Part shown: positions 37,500-49,300 of the stretch, in pieces
How the letters are laid out: every line of letters begins with the position of its first letter
How positions within the stretch are numbered: the first letter of the stretch is position 1
NCBI RefSeq assembly: GCF_905475465.1
Contig: NC_062250.1
Span: 6,780,501-6,844,500, forward strand
Direction: 5' to 3'
Length of the DNA: 64,000 nucleotides
Source of the DNA: Pieris napi
Lineage: Eukaryota; Arthropoda; Insecta; Lepidoptera; Pieridae
Notes under the pieces: generated by a model
Seen by the model: only the letters and a program-made list of their open reading frames with translations
Told to the model about the DNA's origin: nothing
The model's database searches: none
Made by a program: the position numbers and the translations under genes

Positions 37500-37880
37500 A
37501 TGACAGTATTTTCTTTATTTTTCGTATATTGTTCTTTTGTTCCACTTTTGCGTGTCCGTTTGCCAGGTGGCAAAGGCCTCCTCCAATCTTCTCCATTCTG
37601 GCCTTTCTATGGCCACTCTACCCCATGTTGTTCCCGCGACTTGTCTAATGTCGTCGTCCCACCTTTTTTGTGGTCTACCTCTCTTTCTTTTTCCATCTCT
37701 TGGGTACCACTGTGTGATTATTTTACTCCATTTATCCTTTCCCCTGATCATGTGGCCTGCCCAATTCCACTTTTGTCTCCTTATTTTCAAAGTTATGTCC
37801 TGTACCTTAGTTTTTCTTCTGATTTTGCAACTCCTTACTCCTTACCGTCTTTTCTTTTGAACCCAGTCATGCTCCTTTCC
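37500..37880 (-). mobile_element. LINE fragment, C-terminal part of a reverse-transcriptase ORF
   Basis: The minus-strand frame 37790-37515 reads RRQKWNWAGHMIRG, YPRDGKRKRGRPQKRWDDDI and WRRLEEAFATWQTDTQKW. This is the conserved tail of non-LTR retrotransposon ORF2 proteins. The 5' part including the reverse-transcriptase core is absent, typical of 5' truncation. It sits just after the protease homologue's stop, antisense to it, and may overlap that gene's 3' UTR. Confidence 0.85.
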
Positions 37881-38020
37881 ATTGTAATATATATTATATG
37901 TAAACATTAATGTAATCTACTTCATAAAAAAATAAATAAAAAAATGTTGGTTTATTATTATCGATCGATAAAATTTCTTTGAGGTGCGGAGATTGATAAA
38001 ACTTATCAATTAGACACATA

Positions 38021-38054
38021 AAAATACCAAGAACCTAATATTCTTGGTATTTTT
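38021..38054. repeat. perfect 13 bp hairpin
   Basis: aaaataccaagaa (38021-38033) pairs exactly with ttcttggtatttt (38041-38053) across a 7-base loop. It lies about 500 bp upstream of the DM9 gene start. No function is evident. Confidence 0.7.
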
Positions 38055-38561
38055 AAAATATACATTTTGTAGAATATGATGTCTATGTAAATGCCATCCT
38101 CTTAATTATGTTATACATATATATCGATATATCGATCGAACAAATTTATGGACATCATATATTACAGTAAGTATGTTTGGTACCAAATCCAAAAAAAAAT
38201 TAAGTTAATATAGTTTATGAATATGACTGATATGATATTGGTGTCAATAAAACAAATCCATGCGAAATTAATTAACAAATGTATCTTTGATTTTGTAAAA
38301 TTGTATCAATTATTACACGGTATTTTAACTCAAGCTAAATCCAACTAAATTGACCCTAATCGGTGGCAAATTAATTACAAAAATTTGTCTAACAATTTCA
38401 AGTTATCTAGAAGCTTTTCGCTACATTTTTGCCTTCGACGAATTTTGGAGTTAATTACGTTTATCAGTTATATGCATTATCTTGTACTAATGAGTCAGGT
38501 GGCGTACATAAACGTACCAAGGACGACGTTGATATCAGTTGGTTTTGATACATCGTTCGAA

Positions 38562-41500
38562 ATGGCTGCAGGTGAGTCTGATAACATTAGAAATACACTC
38601 AAAGCAATGGCCTGATTTTATTATCGCATAGTATAGTATTTTATTTTTTGTACATACTTTTGATTAACTACGTAATTTCGTTAGATATGCCTAGTTATAT
38701 GAATATTATTCCCTAATCTAGTGGCTAGCTGGCGTAGCCCGAGGCACAACGGAAATTGAATCGTCAAAAAGTTTAATTGTGTCACATTTTTTTAAGTTAT
38801 TCTCAAGTTTTGCAAGGTTTTCAGCATGACGTTATTTTTCATGCAAATGATGCATGTGTATTATTATTCGTAGAGGAAAGTGACCAAATATGGGATAGTA
38901 TCCCTAATATGGAATACCCCTATTTCTCCCAAATGCAAACTCACATACTCATTAAACAATGATTTTCTGTCTCCTCTTACTCCCGTTTACGCGTACAAGT
39001 TGTCGCATGTCAGTTGAGCAAGAGCTTTCGTCATTGTGACAGTTTTTTGTTTTGTCGCTACCGCATAACTTTCTAAGGTATGTTAAAAATACGTATTTTT
39101 CGTAAAGAAAGTGCACACAGTATTGATTTTATAGCTTTAAGAGACCGTTTAGACGTTCTTTTGTATGTTTTAGCGGTATTAGATGATATTACTTTCTTAA
39201 ATATAAAAATCTGAATGTCATTTTGAAATCGTTGGAAAATCCAAATATGGACAGATCACAGTATCCAATTATGGACTATTCCATAATTGGTTCTCTGAAG
39301 TATCAGCTGACATGATGATTTTGTTAATTATATTTTTTTTAAATGTTTTACCAAAATGGCGGGCGTCAACTCAAAAACAAAGCGAAAAGAATGGATTCAG
39401 AGCATATGGCGGAAGTAATAAAATTAGTAAGAGAGAAACAAATGGGTTATTTAAAAGCTGGAAAATACTTTGATGTGTCAAGATCTACTTTGTTTTGATT
39501 ATGTCAGAAAAACGAATTTTCTCCAGAACAAGCCGCAGCTACTACACTGGGAAAGAAAACTGTCGTGTTGGCAAAAAAAAAGAAGTAAGAATGAGAAAAT
39601 ATCAAAAGGAAAAAACCAAAAGAGAAGACTAAGCCTAATTCAGATAATGAGGAGGTGATGCTATTTGATACTGACAGTGAACCCGATGCCTTGATAGGAT
39701 ATACAGCTCCAGAATCTGAAGATTCGGAGTGTATTTTCTGTGGTGTGCTGTTTTCGAATGATACTCATGGGGAAACATGGATCAAGTATCTTATGTGTGG
39801 ACTCTGGGCATGTAATGATTGCGCTGTGCCAGAGTTTGATACCTGGATTTGTGACTTTTGTAAAAAAATTGTGTACCTTTCTATATTTTTACCAAGTTTC
39901 CAAAGAGTCTCGTGTATTTTAAGGTTAATTTTTGATAGTGTTTATAGTATTCCATATTTGGGGTACCTATTCCATATTTAGATACCTAAATCTTTATTTA
40001 GTTTCTTAAATTTTTTCTTACCTTAAACTAATCAATAAAACCTAAACTTATTACAAACTAAAGTGCAAATATATGATTGTTAATAATTACCACAAAAAGT
40101 TTTTTATTTATAACACTTGTGGAAATTATGCCTAAAAATCAAAATGGTATTCCATATTTGGTCACTCTCCTCTAGTATTGTTACGCAAATACTGTAGTAG
40201 TTTCTCGAGAAATTACTGTTTCTTTATAAATGTAGTTCTGTTTCTAGAAGTCTATAAGTATTATCTTTAAAGATAAAACAATTAAATAAATCTTGTACGT
40301 TTAATGACAAAGAGAAAGCTAGATAACGTAAGTAAACCCTTCAAACAAGAAACCTATAAGTTTTTTAAGTGCAATTCTTATAGCCAATAGTATGCACTAT
40401 TCTAAATAAAACTGGTTATTACATATACATATAGCTGACGAATAATATGTATTCGGATTAAAAATAATAAAAAAGATAAGCTTTACAGTATCTAATCTTA
40501 TCAATAAAAATAGCGACGAAAATATTTTATCGATATTTCTTGGAAAAACAGCTATCCGGTTTTCGAAAATTATTTCAATCGTTGATAAGCGTTTTCGATA
40601 TTTTAATACTTCCTTAACGCAACCTATTATTTTATAGACAGATATTACGGATACGGTCGTGGTCCATATGGGTACCCTGGTCCGGGATCTGGGTATCCCC
40701 CTATGGGTTACCCTGGGGGCCCAAATATCCCTTACTACCCAGTACCTCCTTCCTATTTCTATCCCCCTCATGGAATGCCCCCAAGCCATCCAGGAATCGA
40801 AGTAGCAGTAGTTGACGATGGCCCAATTATGGCAGGGGAGACTGTTGAATTGCCTTACAGTAAGTTACTTCTGCCTGCATTCTGGACTTTCGATACCTTA
40901 TAATCGCAATACTCATACATCTTTTGATGCCTTATCAAAAACTAAGGTTACAAGAGTAATAAGGGAATAGAAACAAATCCTGTTTGGTTGAAACCAAGCT
41001 AATATGGATTACTATACCCGTAACGAAAGTCAAGATTTCAAGTGTGTTCAAGAACTTCGGATTACCAAGAAAGTCCGCAACTTCCAGAAATTATAGAAAT
41101 TTCTTGATGATGTGGAGATTTTCTTTGTGATCCTAAATAGAGAGATTTGGTTGGCATTGGAAAACAATCGTGCCGCTTATGCTGTATTAGGTTTTTTATT
41201 TGAACCACAAAAAAATCAGGTCAAGCTTCAAGTAGTACGATTGTTGTGTAATCGAAACAGACAACACCGTTATAATTACTAAAAGTAATTATAATATGTC
41301 ATTAACTAGTTAATTGCGGTTTTATTAGTAATTTATTTGGCATAAAAATATCATATTTATTATAGAAATGTAGATTTTATCCTTATTCATCCTAAGAATT
41401 CTATCTCAATGTTACCTTGGTTTAAGCTACATTTAGAATCACTTTTTTTAAATAGTTATAGTAACGAAGGTGTAGTTGATTGTCATATTTTACTACGGTG

Positions 41501-42676
41501 TTGTCTATTAAAATTTAGTAATGTCCGCCAATGTTGGGCCAATTCTCTCTATGGTTCCCATCAACCCTCTAACGAACATTTTTTTTTCTAGTATCTATTG
41601 TTTAACATATCTTTTGATGCTACCATATAGAGTTTTGGCCATTGCTTTTTGTGTTGTGCAATTATTACATATGTATGATGTTATTTGAAATATACATATA
41701 TCTATTTTGGAATAATAATAGTTTAATTATAGTATTGGAATACGTACGAATAGTAAATATGTATACTTATACATATTTTTTTTATTAGTTGCTCAATTCA
41801 ATTCAAGGTATGTTTAGGATGAGTTCTTAATTATTTTCAATTGATTATTATAATTATGTGGTAAGGATAAGATTGTAAGTATAAATATTGTTAGAATAAC
41901 ATCATTAATTATTAAAAAAACCTGTACTCTATTAACGACACCTTCCGAATTTAAGATAACTTTTAATGAATATTTTCAGGCACATACCGTTGGGTCCCAG
42001 CATGTCTGAGCCAGAGGAGTCTGCCCATGGGCGCTCTAAGGGTCGGTGTAGATGTTGATGGCGATGAAATTTTCGCGGGGAGATCTCATCATAGTGGAGA
42101 CCTTCTCCCAGCTAAGGTCATCCCGGCCAAGAATGTTGCTTACGTTTGCTACTGTGGCGAGGAAATCTTGGTCGACCAGTTTGAGGTAAATATAGTTCTT
42201 AAGAAATAGTCTATGTTGTTAATTTCGAATGCTTGTTGTAACATAAATATTGTCTTCTAGCAGTAACTCTAGTTTCACAGGAATATTAAATCACAATCGT
42301 AATAATTTTTCCAGGTTCTGGTGCCATCCATGTTCTCCTGGCAGTTCGCAACTGGCGGCAATGTCCCACCTGGCGCTGTCGAAGCTGGTGTAACCGCTGA
42401 TGGTGAGAAGCTGTACTTCGGACGTGTGACACACGATGGATGCACCACACCAGGAAAAGTGAGTCGACATCAACAGGACCAGTATTCTGTGAATCTAGAT
42501 TATGAAACTCGCAACAAGATCAGTTCTTGAACCTCTAAGTTACCCATGAAAGTAGGTAAACAGTTTCCTGTAAAAACATTTTTTTTCAGATCCAAGGTAG
42601 TCATGGAGTGTGCTACTATCCCTTCGATGGTGAAGAGAGAAGCTCACCTGAGTACGAAGTTCTGGTCCTTATGTAA
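38562..42676 (+). CDS. DM9-repeat protein with GYP-rich N-terminus (5 exons)
   Basis: Exons: 38562-38571 (only ATGGCTGCAG), 40638-40859, 41980-42185, 42315-42458, 42590-42676. They total 669 nt, 222 residues, all phases consistent. Residues 4-55 are rich in Gly, Tyr and Pro (RYYGYGRGPYGYPGPG), a flexible low-complexity arm. From about residue 78 two DM9 repeats follow: YRWVPA...GALRVGVDVDGDEIFAGR, then FATGGNVPPGAVEAGV...LYFGR, each ending in a VCYC/VCYYPF and EVLV segment. DM9 proteins of insects and molluscs are cytosolic, bind mannose-type glycans in some cases and respond to infection; that role here is inference. The start rests on a 10 nt coding exon joined by gtgagt to a tatag acceptor. 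The first intron contains a pogo-type element. Confidence 0.86.
38873..40172 (+). mobile_element. pogo/Tigger-type DNA transposon, 1300 bp, catalytic domain deleted
   Basis: Terminal inverted repeats gaggaaagtgaccaaatatg (left) and gaggagagtgaccaaatatg (right end reverse-complemented), each flanked by TA (38871-38872, 40173-40174). Copies of ccatatttgg-like motifs recur near both ends. Inside, 39391-39495 encodes a psq/pogo helix-turn-helix (MAEVIKLVREKQMGYLKAGK, SRSTLF) ending in TGA. After a further open piece (PEQAAATTLGKKT) the frame passes to a C-terminal Cys-rich zinc-finger-like domain at 39655-39870 (CIFCG, LMCGLWACNDC, WICDFC). The whole DDE region between them is missing. Insertion is in intron 1 of the DM9 gene. 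Confidence 0.9.
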
Positions 42677-42860
42677 ATTTAAATACAATACAAGGTATTA
42701 TTACGTATTTATTGCCAGCTAAATTGTAGCAGTATTCTCTCAGTCATTTTAGATGTAAGTAATATTGTCTTTGTATGAAAATATATTTTACATAAAAAAG
42801 TGTTTTTCATTTAAAACCTTTAGACTGTGAGGAATTGATAAATAACAGTAGGCACATAAT

Positions 42861-42899
42861 AAGGAAGTAGTTAATTATTAGGTAATTAACTACTTCCTT
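42861..42899. repeat. perfect 17 bp hairpin
   Basis: aaggaagtagttaatta (42861-42877) pairs exactly with taattaactacttcctt (42883-42899) over a 5-base loop and is followed by a T-run. It lies about 185 bp after the DM9 stop codon, so it may be in that gene's 3' UTR. It could be a transposon relic or a transcript end structure. Confidence 0.7.
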
Positions 42900-43310
42900 T
42901 TTTTTTACTTATTACTTTTTAATTATTAAAATCGTTACAGTTATTATTAACGCGATAGATTATAGAACTATTATTGATAGTAGAATATTGTCTATGCCTA
43001 CTGTGACATTGGCGCCAATACAAATAAGATTTTTTATCGTAAACGCAGTGCTCGTCGCTAGACAAAATTGTATTTTATTTACAAATAGTGCTAGTATAGT
43101 TGAGAATTAACGATCGTATTCAGAGTGGCCATTACCGTCTCCTAAATTTTTTAAAAAGCAATAATACACAATCACGCAACCATAAACAAGAACTCAGGCG
43201 CGCATTTCTGTGTAAATCAAGGCTTCGTCGATTAAATATCGGCATTTAAAGGTTGTAATTGCATTGAGTTGCACGTTCGTTTACTTATCAACTTGTGTAG
43301 AGAGCAAACG

Positions 43311-46300
43311 ATGTTAAAAATTATAATTTACGGATTTCTGCTTTTAAACGTAGGTAAGTATCACGAATTTAAACTTCTACAAAACTCAATTATTTAATAA
43401 TAATTTATCGTAAAGGCGAATGGGGAATAGGATTTTTTGCGTAAGCGACACCACTATAATACTATTGTTTAGTACCGTTCTAGACGATGCAAAACATTTC
43501 CATGTATTTTATTTGTAATAATACATTTTATTTAATATAGCTTATGTACGACAATGTTATTAAAAATCATTATATTGGTTATCTTTTTGACAAGATTTAT
43601 TTATTTTTCTGTGGTCTTTGATTGACAGTTTCCTCATAGTAACAGTATATATTATCTAGATCATGAACTTTAATTTAAATAGGTTCATAAGTACTTAATT
43701 GATTTAAACATTTGAATGTAAATAATTCACACCAACTATATATATTTAAAAAAAAATCAACAATTGTTTATCGTAGTTTTCGAGCTTTATATGTACGTAA
43801 TTATATACCGAATTAGGTACATATCTAGTTTTTAAATTCAGTATCAAAATTTTAACGAAATATATTTTATTACAAATACAATCATAGATGACAGATTCGA
43901 TAGAGCAAAATTTTCAGAAAAAAAGGCGCGCCATTTTTTACCTATGGTAGCGCCCGCTTTTACGCATGCGCGATAATGCGATAACTTTTGGCGCCATACG
44001 CTTTGTTGTAGTGTTGAAACTTGAAAGTTTTGCCGAAAGTTTTGGTTTTAACGCTAATTTTCTTTTTCGTACATATCGTTAATATGTGGTTAAGAGTAAT
44101 CTAAATTGTTATTGCTAAGTCTTACTTTACTAGGTTGATAGAAACTTATCGGTACATGTCACATAGAATAGAAAGTGTTCACGATATAAAAATATATTTT
44201 ATTATGCTATATTTAGAATTCAAGAAAATATTGCGTTTACGTGGTCAGTTGATAAACTAATACTTCAGTTTTCGGATTCTGAATTTTTATTAAAAGTAAA
44301 TTCTTAGTTTTTATAAACATATTAAATTGCTTTCGTGATTTGTTAGTTAGTTATGTTATCAATGATCAATTAAAAATATTTAAAACTGTAGACATACAAA
44401 ACGCATTATCTTGTTTAAGTGATTTTTCTTGTAAATGTGTGATGAACTTTATATCTCCTAATCAGTACTTCAAACTTTTTCTTTTTATTTGAACCATAAC
44501 ATTTGGAAACCCATTCATTAATTTAATTATTATTCGGAAGATTAAAAAAAGTAAATAATAATATGTTTATTATGGAACATAAGATACATGTATCACTTAT
44601 TCCACGCCATTAAATTTGAATTTGTAGGCATCCCTACTCATCGGCAAAGAAGACAGAGGGTGTAGGCCGAGAGAAAAAGCCAGCGTAAAAAACTCTCGGT
44701 ACTCTTTTAAAATATCAAAATCATCAAACAACACTTATTTTAAAACAAATATCGCAAATTAATTAGAGGTAGCCTGTCTAGCACTAGTCCCAGGCCCTTT
44801 TATCAACTAGATAATCGTTGACTTTATAGTAAGCCTTTTTACACAGCTTTTCTTTAAAACATTTCTTAAATTTATTGAAAGGCAGAGTTAGAATATTGTC
44901 AATGTTCTATTCGTCCTCACATCTTCTTATTCACATTTGAGGTCGTCTTATGTGCTGCTCGTTTTGTCCATCTTGAAGCCTAGACACTTGTCCCGCCATT
45001 CCATTTTAATATTTTGGCCTACTTCACTGGAACTATGGCTTTTGTTGTCTCGTATTTTTTTCAGGATACATACAAAATTAAAATGATTAAATAATACCAA
45101 TAAACGAACGAATCATTAAAAGACAAATTTGTGTTATTTTAAATAAAAAAACTATTTGCAGTACACATAGTATGGGCAGATACCGCTGGGGAATGCAATA
45201 TGGCAGGCTTCTACATAGAGCTGGGCTGCACACCTGTACCGGCTGTAGATAACGCAACGACCTGCCCCGAGTCTTTCATTTGTCCAGACTTACATCCTGA
45301 CCCAAAATCTTGCTACTACAGGTAAGAATATAATATCTAAAATATATTTATTTATTTATACTTTATTATCTTATTCAAAAACATACACATAAAAAATGCC
45401 TTATCGCTAACAAGCGATATCTTTCAGGCAACCCTAATGTGGAACAATAAAATAGAAACACCTACAGAGAGTAGAGTACAAGTGCAAAAATTTCTAACAA
45501 AAAACACGTAACTATGACTAAAATAAATTAAAGTAAAATCTAAGGAAAAAGTAACAATAATAATAAATAAAATATATATTTAAAAAATTAAAAGCCAATC
45601 AACAGGTTAACTGAGTCACAATAATTAATATATATAAGCAGAGCTAATTACGAGGCAGAAAGAAAATGATCAAAAAGAAGCATTTTAAATAAATTTAAAG
45701 ACTGAGCTTGTCTAATATCAATTGGTAGGGAATTCCATAGCAGGATACTTTACACAGTAAAGGAGGAGTGGTTGAATTCAGTTTTATCAGTAGGAGTTAG
45801 GAGCCAGAGAGGAACATACAATTTTGCTAAAGTAACTAGAAGATATAGGATTAAAAAGAACATTATAGAGAAGTTGTAAAATGTGCACTCATATAACTAT
45901 ATAAATTAAATATACCCTTGAACAGTAAGAAAATAAGGTAAACGCCTTGATAATGACCTCACAAATCAAATAAATATCAACGTAGGAATAACGTTTTTAC
46001 TAAATCAAACATTGTGCAAAAAGCGCGTGTCCTCTTGAGCAATCATTCGGAAATTCCGTTACCTTCGATTCGTCTGTTGTCTTACTCACAAATTACATGG
46101 CTTCGTAAGCTGTGAAATTTAAAATTCCATTTTTAAATGTGTTGCCAGTCAAGGCAAAATAATTTAATAAATATTTGATGAGCCGAGATTATTTTTATTT
46201 ACTTACGCAATAATCAAGTTGCAATGAATGCAATATAAAGCTTCCAGTTTACGCGTGTTTGTATTTAACACTGACAGAATATAGTATGTTTAGTTGCGCA

Positions 46301-49300
46301 ATGCGCATGTTACTAGTAAATAGAGCTTAAAGCGAACTTGTTTAGAATTTTAGAACATGCTATAACACTATACTTATTTATATATAATTTAACATAGGTG
46401 CGTGAATGGTTCTGCTTGGTTAATATACATAATGCCTTGGCATATTAATTAAATATTATTTTAAATACATGTAATAAACACTTGGCCAGATATGAGATAC
46501 TGTTTGAAGTACAGCCTTGCGGTTTTCACAGCGGCGGTCGCACTCAAATCAGTCGTAAAGCAGTCATTTTACGATTTGGCATTCTGATAAAAAAACCGCT
46601 GTGCGAGTTCGAAAAGTGACTCAGAGACTCGCAAGGCTGCGGAGTAATTTTATTTTTCATTATCCTGAACACGAGCAGTTATTACACGACTTTTTTGGCT
46701 TCATGGTATGTAGGCCAAGATTGGATTTGATTTATTGATTTTATTTTATCAAGATCATGTCCACTTTTGTTAAGTTCAAGTTAAGTCAATCCATATAAGC
46801 TATAAATATTAATAAACTAAACTATAAATATAAAAATGATCCTTAAACTCCTAGAGAGTTCCGTATTTGGTTCATAGATCATTTTTAAGTAATTGGAGGG
46901 CTAATCAACCCTCTGTATGCCTTATCAGTTTTACTAAATTAAGACATGCCGGTTGGTTATGTATTTTTCGAGCAAGTTTTAATTCTGTGTTCATTGTAGG
47001 TAAGTCCTTCAAAGAATATTTTAATGGTCTTTGCAAGTCCGTCTCCTCACCGTTTATTCTTCATACAAGTGTTAATTTAGTACATAGAAAGAAATATAAA
47101 TCTCCGCCGCAGTATGTCTCCGCCTTATTTCTCAGTACGTAATATTGAATTCATTTTCAGAGGTAAAGCCTACCAAGACCGTACCACGATACCTCAAAGG
47201 CTGATCAACAATCCATGCTCGCAGGCCTGTAGTTGTAATGTTGGTAACGAGCCGCGGTTCGATTGCGCGGCCGTTGACTGCGTTGAAGTTTTCGATACGG
47301 ATGTACAACAGCAATGTATTAGCACTTATCAGCTAGACTCGTGTTGCAGTACCGGAAGCGTTTGTGGTGAGCAATATTTGTACAAATAATTTATTTTTAA
47401 GGTCCCGTGTCCTTGGTCCTTGGCTTAGTTGGTTTATCGTACCCTATATATAAACGATTTTTTTTTATTTCTATTCATTTATTAATTTTGTGTAAGAAGG
47501 TCTAATATTAATATCAGTATATAATTAATAGTATAACAAAATGTAACTGTAGCCATGAGAACGAATTTGCACATAGGTGGCCCATTATATTTGCAAATGC
47601 GCAGTTTATTGAAGGTTATAAATGACTCAAGGACAACTACTCAATATGAATTATTTGCATGTTATGACTTATGCATTGACTCGACAAACCGATTATTCCC
47701 GAAAGAAAACAGAGCTTTTCTATAGAAGAATCAGTACGCAGCTGTAACGTCTGGTAGTTTGAAAAAAGAAATAGCGAACTTTCGTACTTGAATATAATAC
47801 ATTTTACTATTCCACAGAGTTACAACTTTTATCAATACTAATATTTTAGTACTTATTACATGGATTTTCGAATTAAAAGATTCTATACTATAATGTCAAT
47901 GTGGTCACTTTTGTATTAACCATATATTGTTAGATGTCATAAACCTTTTGATTTTTGTGAATATGAATGAAATTGGCGTATTGGAAGCTATTTATTAGGT
48001 ATTATGTATCACAATAAACTATAAAATGTGTGCTTTGCGAATAATAAGTGTTGAACCGGAAACACTTTAACGAGCTATTGTTTTGAAAAAGGAATTTCCT
48101 GTTAAAATATACTTGCTTGTATTATTTACAAAGGTAGTACTCGATGACAGAAATAAGATTAAAAATTACAGTTACAAATCAAAAGAAAGTACTTAATTTA
48201 CTCCTATAATAGTAGTAGCAGGTAAATTTGAAAAAATAACGCTGATAATTAGTAGAGCACAAAAAGTATATATAATAAGTTAAAGAGGATATATTTATTT
48301 ATTACACACAAATATACAGTATTAACAATAACTTACGTAATAATAATAATAATTTAAAAAATATAAATAGAAAAATATGTATCGCAATACAGCGATTAAA
48401 ACCAGCGTTAAACTTAGGTATAGGTACCTCAGGGACCAAACTTTTTAAATTAGTTTTAATTTACAATTTATAAATTTTTAATTAGTATGATATTACTATT
48501 TGAACACTTAATATAAGCCTCAGACAAAATCTGACTCGCTGATTCAATATAAAACTTTACTGTTTGTGACATTTTGAATAATCACCAATCAATATGAATC
48601 GCAAGTTAGGTGGTAGTGGGTCAGTGGTAATATATTTTGTATAGCGAGCTTACCACGTCATTTAGAAGCGATTCCAATTAAAATAAGATAACATTTGAGT
48701 TTGATTGTGAGGAAGTTGCATGGATCTGGTCTGATCTGGTTAGCGCTGTGCCTTCTTAAGTTCACCTGTTATTTTGACACACGTATAGGATATACGTGTG
48801 TCAAAATATGTCTATGAAATAATATATTCATGGATATCTGATTAAAATTCCAAATGCGCAACATTCATTTCAGCGCAACTATGAAAATCGAATGTTTTTC
48901 GTCGTAAATCGTGTTAGTCAATTGAAATCACTATTGAAGATACGCGGCTAACTTGACGGTTGTCAACATCTTATATAATTCCCTTAGATAAATTCATTTA
49001 ATGTAACTTACAAATGTAATTATGTTTAAGGCAAAGATTATATAGCGAAACTTAAAACCTGTGAGGTTGATGGCCAAACGTATCTAGAAGGCCAAGTCTT
49101 CGAGCCAAAGAACACAAGGAAAAGTTGTATTTGCACACCGCAGTGGAACGGCTCCACTGATAACCCAGACTACTGTAGAGAAATCAACTGTGGTCTCGAG
49201 ATCCACTACCAAGACAGGATATTTGACAACTGCGCGCCAGTTTTCGCTGGCAATATGAAGGGTTGTCCCATTGCTTTTCAATGTCGTAAGTATTTTATAT

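Noticed and set aside
37500..37910. 136-codon plus-strand frame rich in Ser/Phe/Pro
   Set aside because: It is the antisense of the LINE ORF2 tail, which is clearly the real coding strand.
41030..41240. Possible decayed coding fragment in the DM9 gene intron (frames with several stops)
   Set aside because: Short open pieces in more than one frame with no recognisable motif; cannot be told from chance.
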